Shown: piece after piece, positions 34,866 through 44,700 of the stretch | Position numbering within the stretch: the first letter of the stretch is position 1 | Layout of the letters: each line of letters begins with the position of its first letter | DNA from: Mesorhizobium sophorae | Lineage (GTDB): Bacteria > Pseudomonadota > Alphaproteobacteria > Rhizobiales > Rhizobiaceae | DNA: 64,000 nt | Assembly: GCF_002270415.1 (NCBI RefSeq) | Contig: NZ_NNRI01000007.1 | Coordinates: 682,001 to 746,000 of the forward strand | Direction: 5' to 3' | Made by a program: the position numbers and the translations under genes | The notes under the pieces: generated by a model | Seen by the model: the letters and a program-made list of their open reading frames with translations, nothing else | Told to the model about the DNA's origin: nothing | The model's database searches: none

Positions 34866-35084
34866 TCAATCGTCATTCGCCGCGTTGAGCTCCTCCGGTC
34901 GCAGTCCCTCATCGCCATGATGCGGCCACGGCAGGAAGTTGCTGTCGAACTTATCGCCGCCGAAATAATCCAACGCGCGATGAGCTTCCGCGCCGTTGAA
35001 GGCCGCCTTGTCCATCAGATGGGCGATGACCTCGCGCGCCTGCGCGATCTTCTGCCTGAGTTCGGCAACGGTTCTGTCAGCCAT
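34866..35084 (-). CDS. Small hypothetical protein (72 aa)
   Basis: Seventy-two residues: an amphipathic N-terminal helix (RTVAELRQKIAQAREVIAHL) and a tail rich in aromatic and charged residues (DYFGGDKFDSNFLPWPHHGD). GGGAGCAAGACC precedes the ATG. It is convergent with the preceding hypothetical gene and divergent from trpF. Real by composition; role unknown. Confidence 0.65.
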   Translation of the reverse strand: MADRTVAELRQKIAQAREVIAHLMDKAAFNGAEAHRALDYFGGDKFDSNFLPWPHHGDEGLRPEELNAANDD

Positions 35085-35197
35085 GGTCTTGCTCCCGCCT
35101 TGTGTCCCTGTCCTTCAATAGGTAGCGCCTTTGGCCTTGCCGGCAAACAGCATGCTTTTTCTCGACTCTTGGCGCTTTTCATGCCAATCCCCGCGCC

Positions 35198-35857
35198 ATG
35201 GCGCTCGACATCAAGATTTGCGGCTTGAAGACCGACGTGGCAATGGCCGCGGCGCTGGCCGGCGGCGCCAGCCACGTCGGGTTTATCTTCTTCGCCAAAA
35301 GCCCGCGCTATGTCGAGCCGGCCGAGGCTGGCCGCTTGCGCGAGGCGGCGCGCGGCAAGGCAAAAGCGGTGGCCGTCTCCGTGGATGCCAGCGACGCCTT
35401 CCTGGATGAGATCGTGGCAGCGATGCAGCCCGACATGCTGCAGCTGCACGGCTCGGAAACGCCGCAGCGTGTGGCCGAGGTGAAAGCCCGCTACGGCTTG
35501 CCGGTGATGAAGGCGCTGTCGGTCAGCGAGGTTGCCGACCTCGAGCGGATAAAGCCGTTTATCGGCGTCGCCGACCACTTCCTGTTCGACGCCAAGCCGC
35601 CAAAGGGCTCGGAACTGCCGGGCGGCAACGGCGTGGCCTACGACTGGCGCATCCTCACCGGCCTTGACGCCGGCGTCGATTACATGCTTTCCGGTGGACT
35701 CAACGCCGCCAATGTCGGCGATGCTCTTCGGCTTGCCAACCCGCCCGGGATAGACATTTCCTCAGGCGTGGAAAGCGCGCCGGGCGTCAAGGATCCGGCG
35801 CTGATCGAACAGTTTTTCCGGGCCGTCAGGGCAGCGCGCGACAACCGCGCCGCCTGA
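35198..35857 (+). CDS. trpF: Phosphoribosylanthranilate isomerase
   Basis: Third step of tryptophan synthesis from anthranilate. A 219-residue TIM barrel. The catalytic Cys is in DIKICGLKTDV (residue 8), the general acid Asp in VADHFLFDAKPPKGS near 130, and the phosphate site in YMLSGGLNAANV and IDISSGVESAPGVKD. First gene of the trpF-trpB-trpA-accD-folC block. A palindromic repeat separates it from trpB. Confidence 0.96.
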   Translation: MALDIKICGLKTDVAMAAALAGGASHVGFIFFAKSPRYVEPAEAGRLREAARGKAKAVAVSVDASDAFLDEIVAAMQPDMLQLHGSETPQRVAEVKARYGLPVMKALSVSEVADLERIKPFIGVADHFLFDAKPPKGSELPGGNGVAYDWRILTGLDAGVDYMLSGGLNAANVGDALRLANPPGIDISSGVESAPGVKDPALIEQFFRAVRAARDNRAA

Positions 35858-35870
35858 CCGGCTCAAACCA

Positions 35871-35918
35871 GAGCATGTCCCGGAAAAGTGGGAACCGGTT
35901 TTCCGGCAAGGACATGCC
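35871..35918. repeat. Palindromic intergenic repeat, copy 7
   Basis: GAGCATGTCCCGGAAAAGTG and CCGGTTTTCCGGCAAGGACATGC arms, the most regular copy in the window. Lies in the trpF-trpB intergenic space, inside the probable operon, 27 bases before the trpB start. Confidence 0.85.
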
Positions 35919-35944
35919 CCCACATCGAGACCAGGAGATCGGCG

Positions 35945-37165
35945 ATGGACAAGCCGGCGACGCCCAATTCCTTCCGTACCGGACCCGACGAACAGGGTAT
36001 GTTCGGCATTTTTGGCGGTCGTTTCGTTGCCGAAACGCTGATGCCGCTGATCCTCGACCTCGAGCGGCACTGGAACGAGGTCAAGAACGATCCGGACTTC
36101 AAGGCCGAACTCACCGACCTTTCGACCCACTATGCCGGGCGGCCGTCGAAGCTCTATTTCGCGGAAGGGCTGACCAGGCATCTCGGTGGTGCAAAAGTCT
36201 ATTTCAAGCGCGAGGACCTGAACCATACCGGTTCGCACAAGATCAACAACTGCCTCGGCCAGATCCTGCTGGCCAAGCGCATGGGCAAGAAGCGCATCAT
36301 CGCCGAGACGGGCGCCGGTCAGCATGGCGTGGCGTCAGCCACGGTCGCGGCCCGCTTCGGCTTTCCCTGCGTCGTCTATATGGGCGCGACAGACGTCGCC
36401 CGCCAAAGCCCGAACGTCTTCCGCATGAAGTTGCTCGGCGCCGAAGTGCGGCCGGTGACCGCCGGCCACGGCACGCTGAAGGACGCCATGAACGAGGCGT
36501 TGCGTGACTGGGTGACCAATGTCGAGGACACCTATTACCTGATCGGCACCGCCGCCGGGCCGCATCCCTATCCGGAGCTGGTGCGCGACTTCCAGTCGGT
36601 GATCGGCACCGAAGCGCGCGCCCAGATCCTCGAGCAGGAAGGCCGGCTGCCGGACACCATCATTGCCTGTGTCGGCGGCGGCTCGAACGCCATCGGCCTG
36701 TTCCATCCCTTCCTCGACGACAAGGATGTTCGCATCATCGGCATCGAGGCCGGCGGCCGTGGTCTCGACGGCATCGAACACTGCGCCTCGATGAGCGCCG
36801 GCGCGCCTGGCGTGCTGCACGGCAACCGCACCTATCTCCTGCAGAATTCCGACGGCCAGATCATGGACGGCCATTCGATCTCTGCCGGTCTCGATTATCC
36901 CGGCGTCGGGCCGGAGCATTCCTGGCTGCGCGATTCCGGCCGCGTCGAATATGTGCCGATCCTCGACGACGAGGCGCTGGAGGCCTTCAAGCTGACGACG
37001 CGCGTCGAAGGCATCATCCCGGCGCTGGAATCGGCGCACGCCATTGCGCACGCGGTGAAGATCGTGCCGGCCATGGACAAGGACCAGATCGTCATCGTCA
37101 ACCTGTCCGGCCGTGGCGACAAGGACGTGCACACGGTAGCCAGCATGCTGGGCATGGAGATCTGA
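35945..37165 (+). CDS. trpB: Tryptophan synthase beta chain
   Basis: PLP-dependent condensation of indole and serine to tryptophan. 406 residues. The PLP Lys is K99 in [14 protein letters not shown]; the substrate Glu is in [13 protein letters not shown] near 119; [13 protein letters not shown] near 240 binds the cofactor phosphate. The ATG at 35945 (DKPATPNSF) is chosen because the in-frame upstream codons translate the palindromic repeat. Two bases separate it from trpA. Confidence 0.97.
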   Translation: MDKPATPNSFRTGPDEQGMFGIFGGRFVAETLMPLILDLERHWNEVKNDPDFKAELTDLSTHYAGRPSKLYFAEGLTRHLGGAKVYFKREDLNHTGSHKINNCLGQILLAKRMGKKRIIAETGAGQHGVASATVAARFGFPCVVYMGATDVARQSPNVFRMKLLGAEVRPVTAGHGTLKDAMNEALRDWVTNVEDTYYLIGTAAGPHPYPELVRDFQSVIGTEARAQILEQEGRLPDTIIACVGGGSNAIGLFHPFLDDKDVRIIGIEAGGRGLDGIEHCASMSAGAPGVLHGNRTYLLQNSDGQIMDGHSISAGLDYPGVGPEHSWLRDSGRVEYVPILDDEALEAFKLTTRVEGIIPALESAHAIAHAVKIVPAMDKDQIVIVNLSGRGDKDVHTVASMLGMEI

Positions 37166-37167
37166 TC

Positions 37168-38007
37168 ATGACCACCCGCATTGACCGCCGCATGGCCAAG
37201 CTGAAGACCGAAGGCCGCCCGGCCCTCGTCACCTATTTCATGGGCGGCGACCCCGACTATGAGACGTCGCTGTCGATCATGAAGGCACTGCCTGGAGCAG
37301 GCGCCGACGTCATCGAGCTCGGCATGCCGTTCTCCGATCCGATGGCCGACGGCCCGGCGATCCAGGCAGCGGGCCTGAGGGCGCTGAAAGGCGGCCAGAC
37401 GCTGGTCAAGACGCTGAAGATGGCCTCGGAATTCCGTGCCGGCGACAATGAAACGCCGATCGTGCTGATGGGTTATTACAATCCGATCTACATCTATGGC
37501 GTCGACCGTTTTCTCAAGGACGCGATCGCCAGCGGCATCGATGGGCTGATCGTCGTCGACCTGCCGCCGGAAATGGACGAGGAATTGTGCATTCCGGCGC
37601 TCAAGGCCGGCATCAACTTCATTCGGCTGGCAACGCCGACCACCGACGACAAGCGCCTGCCCAAGGTGCTGCAGAACACGTCGGGCTTTGTCTACTATGT
37701 GTCGATGACCGGCATCACCGGTTCGGCGCTGGCCGACACCGGCAAGGTGGCGGCGGCGGTGCAACGTATCAAGGGTCACACCGATCTGCCGGTCTGCGTC
37801 GGCTTCGGCGTCAAGACCGCCGAGCAGGCCCGCGTGATCGGTGCCAATGCCGATGGCGTCGTCGTCGGCACCGCGATCGTCAATGCGGTGGCCAATGTGC
37901 TGGGACCGAAGGGCGAAAAGACCGCCGACCCGGCCGAAGCCGTCGCCACGCTGGTCAGCGGCCTTGCGCAAGGCGTGCGTTCGGCCCGCCTTGCTGCCGC
38001 CGAATAG
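37168..38007 (+). CDS. trpA: Tryptophan synthase alpha chain
   Basis: Releases indole from indole-3-glycerol phosphate and channels it to TrpB. A 279-residue TIM barrel: catalytic Glu in [19 protein letters not shown] near residue 50, Asp in [11 protein letters not shown] near 130, and the phosphate-binding loop in [12 protein letters not shown] near 212. Start two bases after the trpB stop. Confidence 0.97.
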   Translation: MTTRIDRRMAKLKTEGRPALVTYFMGGDPDYETSLSIMKALPGAGADVIELGMPFSDPMADGPAIQAAGLRALKGGQTLVKTLKMASEFRAGDNETPIVLMGYYNPIYIYGVDRFLKDAIASGIDGLIVVDLPPEMDEELCIPALKAGINFIRLATPTTDDKRLPKVLQNTSGFVYYVSMTGITGSALADTGKVAAAVQRIKGHTDLPVCVGFGVKTAEQARVIGANADGVVVGTAIVNAVANVLGPKGEKTADPAEAVATLVSGLAQGVRSARLAAAE

Positions 38008-38055
38008 TTCTCCTACCTCTCTTCCCAAATCTTCGTCAGGACAGGAGCCGAAGCG

Positions 38056-38982
38056 ATGAACTGGATCACCAATTACGTTCGCCCGAAGATCAATTCGATG
38101 CTCGGCCGGCGCACCGACATGCCCGAGAATCTCTGGATCAAGGATCCGGAGACCGGCGAGATGGTGTTCCACAAGGATCTGGAATCCAACCAGTTCGTCA
38201 TTCCGTCCTCCGGCCACCATATGAAGATCTCGGCCAAGGAACGGCTGAAGTTCTTCTTCGACAACGGCAAGTACGAGACCCTGGACAACCCTAAGGTCAT
38301 GCAGGATCCGCTGAAGTTCCGCGACGAGAAGCGCTATGTCGACCGGCTGAAGGACGCCAAGGCCAAGACCGGCTTGGAAGACGCCATCATCAACGCGCTG
38401 GGGACCGTCGAAGGCCTGCCGGTGGTGGTGACCGTGCAGGACTTCGCCTTCATGGGCGGCTCGCTCGGCATGGCCGCGGGTGACGCCATCGTGCACGGTT
38501 TCGAAGTCGCCTTGCAGCGCAAGCGGCCGCTGATCCTGTTCGCCGCCTCTGGCGGCGCCCGCATGCAGGAAGGCATCCTGTCGCTGATGCAGTTGCCGCG
38601 CACCACGGTTGGTGTCGACCGCCTGAAGGAAGCCGGCCTGCCCTACATCGTCGTCTTGACCAATCCGACCACGGGCGGGGTAACTGCCTCCTACGCCATG
38701 CTGGGCGACGTGCACATCGCCGAGCCGGGCGCGCTGATCGGCTTTGCCGGGCCGCGTGTCATCGAACAGACCATCCGGGAAAAGCTGCCCGACGGGTTCC
38801 AGCGCTCCGAATACCTGATGGAACACGGCATGGTCGACATGGTGGTGTCGCGCCTGGAGATGCGCCAGACCATCGCACGGCTGCTGAAGATGCTGCTCAA
38901 GCTGCCGGAGGAGCAAAAGCCGCTCGAGCCGGAAATCCTGCCGCCGGCGACAATTCCGGCCGAGGCACGGCCACAGGCCTGA
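38056..38982 (+). CDS. accD: Acetyl-CoA carboxylase carboxyltransferase beta subunit
   Basis: Transfers carboxyl from biotin to acetyl-CoA, with AccA, in fatty acid synthesis. A 308-residue crotonase-type subunit: [21 protein letters not shown] near 125 and [19 protein letters not shown] near 160 form the oxyanion and CoA sites. The N-terminal region that holds a four-Cys zinc ribbon in E. coli is present in length ([19 protein letters not shown]), but all four Cys are absent. GGAGCC precedes the ATG. Downstream of trpA by 48 bases, as is common in alphaproteobacteria. Confidence 0.95.
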   Translation: MNWITNYVRPKINSMLGRRTDMPENLWIKDPETGEMVFHKDLESNQFVIPSSGHHMKISAKERLKFFFDNGKYETLDNPKVMQDPLKFRDEKRYVDRLKDAKAKTGLEDAIINALGTVEGLPVVVTVQDFAFMGGSLGMAAGDAIVHGFEVALQRKRPLILFAASGGARMQEGILSLMQLPRTTVGVDRLKEAGLPYIVVLTNPTTGGVTASYAMLGDVHIAEPGALIGFAGPRVIEQTIREKLPDGFQRSEYLMEHGMVDMVVSRLEMRQTIARLLKMLLKLPEEQKPLEPEILPPATIPAEARPQA

Positions 38983-39102
38983 CGCGACACTCTTCGCCGC
39001 GAACCGCGATTGCGCCGTGTCCGTGGCGCGCTGTAGCTTTTTGATTGCCATGGCCATTGTGAAACCGATTCTGGTTCCCGGGCCATGGGCCAGGATTGTG
39101 CC

Positions 39103-40428
39103 ATGAAAACGCTTGCCGCCGACCGCGAAATCGAAGCCCTGATGGCGCTTCACCCGAAAGGCTTCGACCTTTCGCTCGACCGCATTTCACGGTTACTGAA
39201 GCGGCTCGACGACCCGCAGGACCGGGTGCCGCCGGTGATCCATATCGCCGGCACCAACGGCAAAGGCTCGTGCGCCGCGTTTTCACGCGCACTGCTCGAG
39301 GCGGCGGACTATCGTGTCCATGTCCACACCTCGCCGCATCTGGTGAACTGGCACGAGCGTTACCGGCTGGCCGCCGATGGCGGCGGCAGGCTGGTCGACG
39401 ACCGGGTGTTCGCCGATGCCATCGCCCGTGTCGCCAGGGCCAATGAAGGCGAGCATATCACCGTCTTCGAGATCCTCACCGCCGTCACCTTCCTGCTGTT
39501 TTCCGAACACCAGGCCGATGCCGCCATCATCGAGGTCGGGCTCGGCGGCCGTTTCGATGCCACCAATGTCATCAAGGAGCCGGCCGTATCGGTGATCATG
39601 CCGGTGTCGCTCGACCACGAGGCCTATCTCGGCGACCGTGTCGAACTGATCGCAGCCGAAAAGGCCGGCATCATCAAACGCGGCTGCCCGGTGGTCATCG
39701 GCGCACAGGAAAGCGAGACGGCACTGCAGGTGCTGATCGAGACCGCCGAGCGGCTTGAATGTCCGACCTTCGTCTACGGCCAAGATTTCCTCGCCTTCGA
39801 GGAGAACGGCCGCATGGTCTACCAGGACGAGGACGGCTTGATGGACCTGCCGCCACCAAGGCTGCCCGGGCGCCACCAGTTCGCCAATGCGGCGGCGGCG
39901 ATCGCGGCGGTCAAAGCGGCCGGCTTCGAGATCAGCCATCGCGCCGCCGAGAAGGCGATGACCAACGTCGCCTGGCCCGGCCGGATGCAGAAGCTGGCGC
40001 AGGGCCGGCTGGCCGAACTGGCGCCGAAGGGCGCCGACATCTGGCTCGACGGCGGCCACAATCCGGGCGCCGGCGTGGTGGTTGCCGAAGCGCTGGCCGA
40101 GCAGGAAGAAAAGAACCCGCGACCACTCTTCCTCATCTCGGGCATGATCAACACCAAGGACCAGAGCGGCTATTTCCGCGCCTTCAAGGGCCTCGCCCGG
40201 CATGTCTACACGGTGCCGGTGAGCCTCAGCGACGCCGGCGTGCCGAACGACGAACTGGCGATCCGCGCGACGGAAGCCGGGCTGACGGCCGAACCGGTGA
40301 GTTCCGTCGCCAGCGCGCTGATGTTGCTGCGCGACACCTGGGACGGCCCGGCGCCGCGCATCCTGATCGGCGGTTCGCTCTATCTGGCCGGTGCGGTGCT
40401 CGCCGAAAACGGCACGCCCCCGACCTGA
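39103..40428 (+). CDS. folC: Folylpolyglutamate synthase / dihydrofolate synthase
   Basis: Adds glutamate to dihydropteroate and folates. 441 residues of the Mur-ligase fold. P-loop: VIHIAGTNGKGSCAAFSRAL near 48; omega-loop TSPHLVNWHERYRL; the metal His in VSLDHEAYLGD near 170; C-terminal domain with DGGHNPGAGVVVAEAL near 315. ATG 39103 is chosen; an in-frame ATG six codons upstream is also possible. Last gene of the trp-acc-fol block. Confidence 0.95.
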   Translation: MKTLAADREIEALMALHPKGFDLSLDRISRLLKRLDDPQDRVPPVIHIAGTNGKGSCAAFSRALLEAADYRVHVHTSPHLVNWHERYRLAADGGGRLVDDRVFADAIARVARANEGEHITVFEILTAVTFLLFSEHQADAAIIEVGLGGRFDATNVIKEPAVSVIMPVSLDHEAYLGDRVELIAAEKAGIIKRGCPVVIGAQESETALQVLIETAERLECPTFVYGQDFLAFEENGRMVYQDEDGLMDLPPPRLPGRHQFANAAAAIAAVKAAGFEISHRAAEKAMTNVAWPGRMQKLAQGRLAELAPKGADIWLDGGHNPGAGVVVAEALAEQEEKNPRPLFLISGMINTKDQSGYFRAFKGLARHVYTVPVSLSDAGVPNDELAIRATEAGLTAEPVSSVASALMLLRDTWDGPAPRILIGGSLYLAGAVLAENGTPPT

Positions 40429-40461
40429 GGTCGGTTTCGGCGATCACCGCAAGGAGCAGTC

Positions 40462-40881
40462 ATGATCAAGGTCAAGCAGCTCGCTCACGTCTGCATCTTC
40501 GCCAATGATCTGGAGGCGACGCGAAGCTTCTACCGCGATGTCCTCGGCATGGACACCCAGTTCAATTTCCTGCGCGACGGCAAGATTTTCGGGCTCTACC
40601 TCGATTGCGGCGGTCGCAGCCATGTCGAGGTGTTCCAGAAGGACGAGGCCCGCTACAGCGACCTGAACCAGATCAACCACTTCTGCCTTGAGGTGGAAAA
40701 CATCGACGCAGCGATCGCCCATATCAGGTCGAAGGGCGTCGACGTCACGGCAAAGAAACTCGCCTGCGACGACACCTACCAGGCGTGGATTCGCGACCCC
40801 AACGGCGTGAAGATAGAACTGTTCGAGTATACCGAAAAAAGTGCGCAATTCGCCGGAGGCGATCGTATCGCCGACTGGTAA
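40462..40881 (+). CDS. VOC-family (glyoxalase-like) protein
   Basis: A 139-residue vicinal-oxygen-chelate protein with two beta-alpha-beta-beta-beta halves: KQLAHVCIFANDLEATRSFY at the N-terminus and INHFCLEVENIDAAIAHI in the middle. Possible metal ligands are the His in QLAHV, Glu in SHVEVFQKDE, His in INHFC and Glu in GVKIELFEYTE. This set is typical of glyoxalase I/lactoylglutathione lyase-like enzymes, but substrate is not assignable. AAGGAGCAG precedes the ATG. Confidence 0.83.
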   Translation: MIKVKQLAHVCIFANDLEATRSFYRDVLGMDTQFNFLRDGKIFGLYLDCGGRSHVEVFQKDEARYSDLNQINHFCLEVENIDAAIAHIRSKGVDVTAKKLACDDTYQAWIRDPNGVKIELFEYTEKSAQFAGGDRIADW

Positions 40882-40910
40882 TGGCGCCTGCCGCCCGATG
40901 GCCTTCGCGG

Positions 40911-41192
40911 TTACTTCAACTCGATTTCGATGAAGGCGTATTCGCCCTCATTGGCATTGATGACGTCGTGTTCGACGCCCTCCTTGCGGAAATAGGGCGC
41001 GCCCTTTTTCATCTCGGCGAAGGATTCGCCGTCCTTGGTCAACAGCTTCACCTTGCCGTCCATCAGCGGCACGACGACATAGTCGTGGCCGTGGCGGTGC
41101 CAGCCGGTGTTGTCGCCGGGCGCAAAGCGATACTCGGTGACGATGACACGCTCATTGTCGATGAAGACGGTGGCCTTGGCGGATCCGGTCAT
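40911..41192 (-). CDS. Small cupin-domain protein
   Basis: A 93-residue single-domain cupin. Metal-binding motif 1 is GWHRHGHDYVVVPLMDG, with three His and a downstream residue in place of the usual Glu, and motif 2 is EHDVINANEGEY. The ATG at 41192 (TGSAKATVF) follows AAGGAGTACGCCC. Convergent with the VOC gene; lies beyond the trxA terminator. Possible sugar isomerase or dioxygenase-like role; unknown. Confidence 0.8.
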   Translation of the reverse strand: MTGSAKATVFIDNERVIVTEYRFAPGDNTGWHRHGHDYVVVPLMDGKVKLLTKDGESFAEMKKGAPYFRKEGVEHDVINANEGEYAFIEIELK

Positions 41193-41274
41193 GGGCGTAC
41201 TCCTTGCTTCTCGTGACAACAGAAGACATGGAGTGCGCAGGCGTGAGGGCCAGAACCACCCACCGATGACGCCA

Positions 41275-41302
41275 ACAAAAAGCCCGGCGCGAGGCCGGGC
41301 TT
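41275..41302 (-). terminator. Rho-independent terminator of trxA
   Basis: On the minus strand AGCCCGGC and GCCGGGCT form an eight-base stem around CTCGC, followed by TTTTTGTTGG. It lies 23 bases after the trxA stop and ends the minus-strand divL-to-trxA gene string. Confidence 0.87.
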
Positions 41303-41324
41303 GATGTCAGGAATTTGGGACGGA

Positions 41325-41648
41325 TCAGGCGAGGCTGCCATTGATCCAGTGCGACAGCGCGGTCTTGGGTGCGGCGCCAACCTTCATGTCGGCCACTTCG
41401 CCGCCCTTGAAGATCATCAGCGTTGGGATCGAGCGCACGCCAAACTGCGCGGCAAGCTCGGGATTCTCGTCGATGTTCAGCTTGGCGATCTTAACCTTGG
41501 CGCCGAGTTCGGTGGCGATGTCTTCGAGCGCCGGAGCGATCATCTTGCACGGACCGCACCATTCCGCCCAGAAATCGACGACGACCGGTACGTTGGCGTT
41601 AAGCACATCGGCCTGGAAATTGCTCTTGTCGACCTTGACGGTGGTCAT
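41325..41648 (-). CDS. trxA: Thioredoxin
   Basis: A 107-residue general cytoplasmic disulfide reductase. The redox pair is C31-C34 in [11 protein letters not shown]; the cis-Pro is in [13 protein letters not shown] near 75. Standard length. ATG 41648 chosen because homology begins at [10 protein letters not shown]; the in-frame extension upstream is not conserved. It follows addA by about 75 bases and ends at the terminator. Confidence 0.96.
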   Translation of the reverse strand: MTTVKVDKSNFQADVLNANVPVVVDFWAEWCGPCKMIAPALEDIATELGAKVKIAKLNIDENPELAAQFGVRSIPTLMIFKGGEVADMKVGAAPKTALSHWINGSLA

Positions 41649-41723
41649 GCTGAAAATCCTTTCGAAAGTTTTTGTCGCACCAAATGTGGTGGTGATCGCG
41701 CCCTTCTTCAAGCAGGTGTTGTG

Positions 41724-44700
41724 TCACGCTCCTGTGAGTCGAGCAAGGGCGTCATCCATGGCACCGGCCGGCAGTTCGATCAGCCGCGGCGCTTCGGTGA
41801 ACAGCAAGGCCGCCTTGACCGCGCATCCGGGATAAAGCGGCTGCAGCAGGGCGCGATAGAGGGCGAGTTGCAGGACGTAAGCCTGCGGGACCTCGGCCAG
41901 GGAGGCGGGTGCCGGCCGGTTGGTCTTGTAGTCGACGATAGAGACCGCGTCCGACGTCACCGCCAGCCGGTCGATCTTGCCCGAAATCGAGCGCTTTTTG
42001 CCCTTGACCTCCAGGCTGCCCATGATCGCGACCTCGGCGCGCGACGATGGCGCAAACAGCGGACCGAAGCCGGGATCGGCGAGAATGGCGGTGACTGAGG
42101 CCAGGGCCTTTTCGCGCTCGCCGGCAGGCCATTGGCCTCCGGTTCGGGCGAGGTAGCGTTGCGCCGCGCCCTCGCGTGCGCCCTCGGCAATGCCCGGCAA
42201 CATCTGCAGCAATTTGTGCAAAGCGAGGCCGCGCAACACGGCAAAGCCTGGCTCGGCATCGGCGTCGAGCACCGGCGAAGCCTTGTCGACCACCGGTTCC
42301 TTGCCTTCGTCGATGAGCGCCGAGGCGCCAGATGGCGACAGCGGACGCGGCAAATCCTCGAAAGGCGGCAAGGGCCGGAACAGCGTCGCCGGCAATGGCC
42401 CGAAACTGTGCGCCTGCCGCGCCTGCTCGCTGGAAACCAATGCGACGGGCGGCAGCTTGGTGACGTGGAAACGATGCACCAGATCGCCGCCGGCAGGATG
42501 CGGGCGCTCCACGCTCTCAGGCGCACCGATCAACGCGCGGCTGACGATCGAATGCCAGGTGCCGGTATTCGGCGCCCGCTTGCCGTGGTAGCCGCAGACG
42601 ATCAGCCGGTCCTCGGCGCGGGTCATGCCGACATAGAGCAGCCGGCGGTATTCGTCGTCGGCGAGTTCCCGTGCCCGCACGGCCGCAGCCTTGGAAAACC
42701 CATTGGCGACGTCGCTGGCCGAGCGCCAAAGATAGCCCTTGCCGTCCCAGCCCGAGCCTTCGAAAGGCATCAGCCGCGGCAGATGCTGGTCGCTGAACGG
42801 CGCCGAACCGCCGTCGACCAGGAACACGACCGGCGCTTCCAGGCCCTTGGCCGCGTGCACGGTCATGACGCGGACCTCGTCGCGGGTTTGGTCCATCTCA
42901 CGCTTGATCTCGGGGCCGGCATTCTCCAGCGTCGACAGGAAGGCTTCCAGCCCGGGCAGGCCGGTTCGCTCCTCGGCAAGGCAGAAGCTCAGGAACTCGT
43001 CGAGAATGTCGCCGGCCTCAGGGCCGAGCCGCGCGATCATCCTCTTGCGCACGCCATCGCGCGCCAACAGGCCGGCGTAAAACTCGAACACCGGCTTGAA
43101 GGCGGCCTCGTTCGTCCAGATGTCGAGCTGGGTGACGACCGCCGCCAAAGCCTCGCTCTCGCCGGCATGGGCGCGCAGCGATGCAAACAGCGACAGGCCG
43201 GTCGGCCTCTCCGCCGCAAGCGCAAAAAGCCCCTCCTCCGGCAGATCGAAGATCGGGCTGCGCAGAACGGCGGCGAGCGACAGATCGTCCTGCGGCTGGA
43301 TGAGGAGATGGCCGAGCGCGATCAGGTCCTTGACCGCAATGTGTCCAGGCAGGCTCAACCGGTCGGCGCCGGCGACCGGAATATCGCGGCGTTTGAGCGC
43401 CCGGGTCAACGCGTGGACGAAGCGATCGCGCTTGCGCACCAGCACCAGCACGTCGCCCGGCCGCAGCCGCTTGCCACGGCCTTCGACGATCTCGCCGGCG
43501 CCGATCCAGCCGGCAATGGTGGCCGCGACATGCTCGGCAACGCGCACCGCCGGCGCATGCGCATGGTCGATGGCTTGCGTCCAGTCGTCGGGCTCGTCGA
43601 CGACGTCGGCACCGACCGACGGCCAGACTTCGACATAGCCCGGCGCGTCGGTGCGGATCGCCTGGTGGCGCAGCGGATCAGGATCATGGCTGATGCCGCG
43701 CCGCACGACAGGATCGGCAAAGACGCGATCGACTGCGGTCAGAACATCGTCGGTCGAGCGGAACGACCAGGTCAGCTTGAGGTCGGCGAAGGACGCCTCT
43801 GCATCACGCACCCGTCCCGCAAACAGAAGCCGGCTATCGGCGAAGGAGTCCGGCGCGGCGCCCTGAAAGGAATAGATCGACTGCTTTTCGTCACCGACGG
43901 CAAAGACCGTGCGATGGACCCTGTCGCGGGCGCCGAAGCCGGCAAAGAATTCTTCCGCCAGCCGCTTCACCACCTCCCATTGATCCGGGCTGGTGTCCTG
44001 TGCCTCGTCGAGCAGGATGTGGTCGATGCCCTGGTCGAGCTTGTACTGCACCCAGGGGCCGGCATCGGGCCGCGCCAAAAGATTGACCGTGCGGGTGATC
44101 AGGTCGTTGAAGTCGAGAAAGCCGCGGCTGCGCTTCAACACCTCGTAGCGGGCGATCAGCCAGTCGGCGATGGTCAGCGCGGCGCGCGTGCCTTCCAACA
44201 TCCGGAACAGGGCCAGCCTGTCGACCGTTTCGACGATGGCATTGGCCGTCGAGAGATACCGTTCCGCCAGATCCGGCAGTCGGTCGACCAGGGCTTTCTT
44301 GAAGGCCTTTGCCGGATCGTAGGCATCGCCATCGGTCTTGAGGAAGGCTCTCGCAAGCTGTTGCAGACGGCGAACAGCGTCGGCCTCGGTGAAAGCCTGA
44401 CGCGCATAGGGCAGGATGTTGTTCAGCACCGTCCTGGCATCGGTTGCATCCGCGGCCTGGGCGAAGCCGGCAAAATAGCCGGGCAGGAAACCCGGCAACG
44501 GCCAGACCGATGCCGCTATGCCTTCGGCGGTCTGGCCGGGGCGGAAATGGAATTCATCGAATAGCGCCTGGAAACGCGTGCCATCGCGCCCAATCAAGTC
44601 GATGAAATTGCGCAAGCCGTCGCGCTTGCGCACGATCTCGCCCAGCAAGGCATCGAGCCCGGCTTCGCCGCCACGATCGAGAATGGCGGCAAACGCCTCG

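Noticed and set aside
36895..39153. A 752-codon open frame antisense to trpB, trpA and accD
   Set aside because: It lies wholly opposite three certain genes, its translation is rich in His/Arg/Gln/Gly as expected of antisense high-GC DNA, and no domain is seen.
42132..44564. An 810-codon open frame antisense to addA
   Set aside because: Composition is typical of a shadow frame; no ribosome site; addA is certain.
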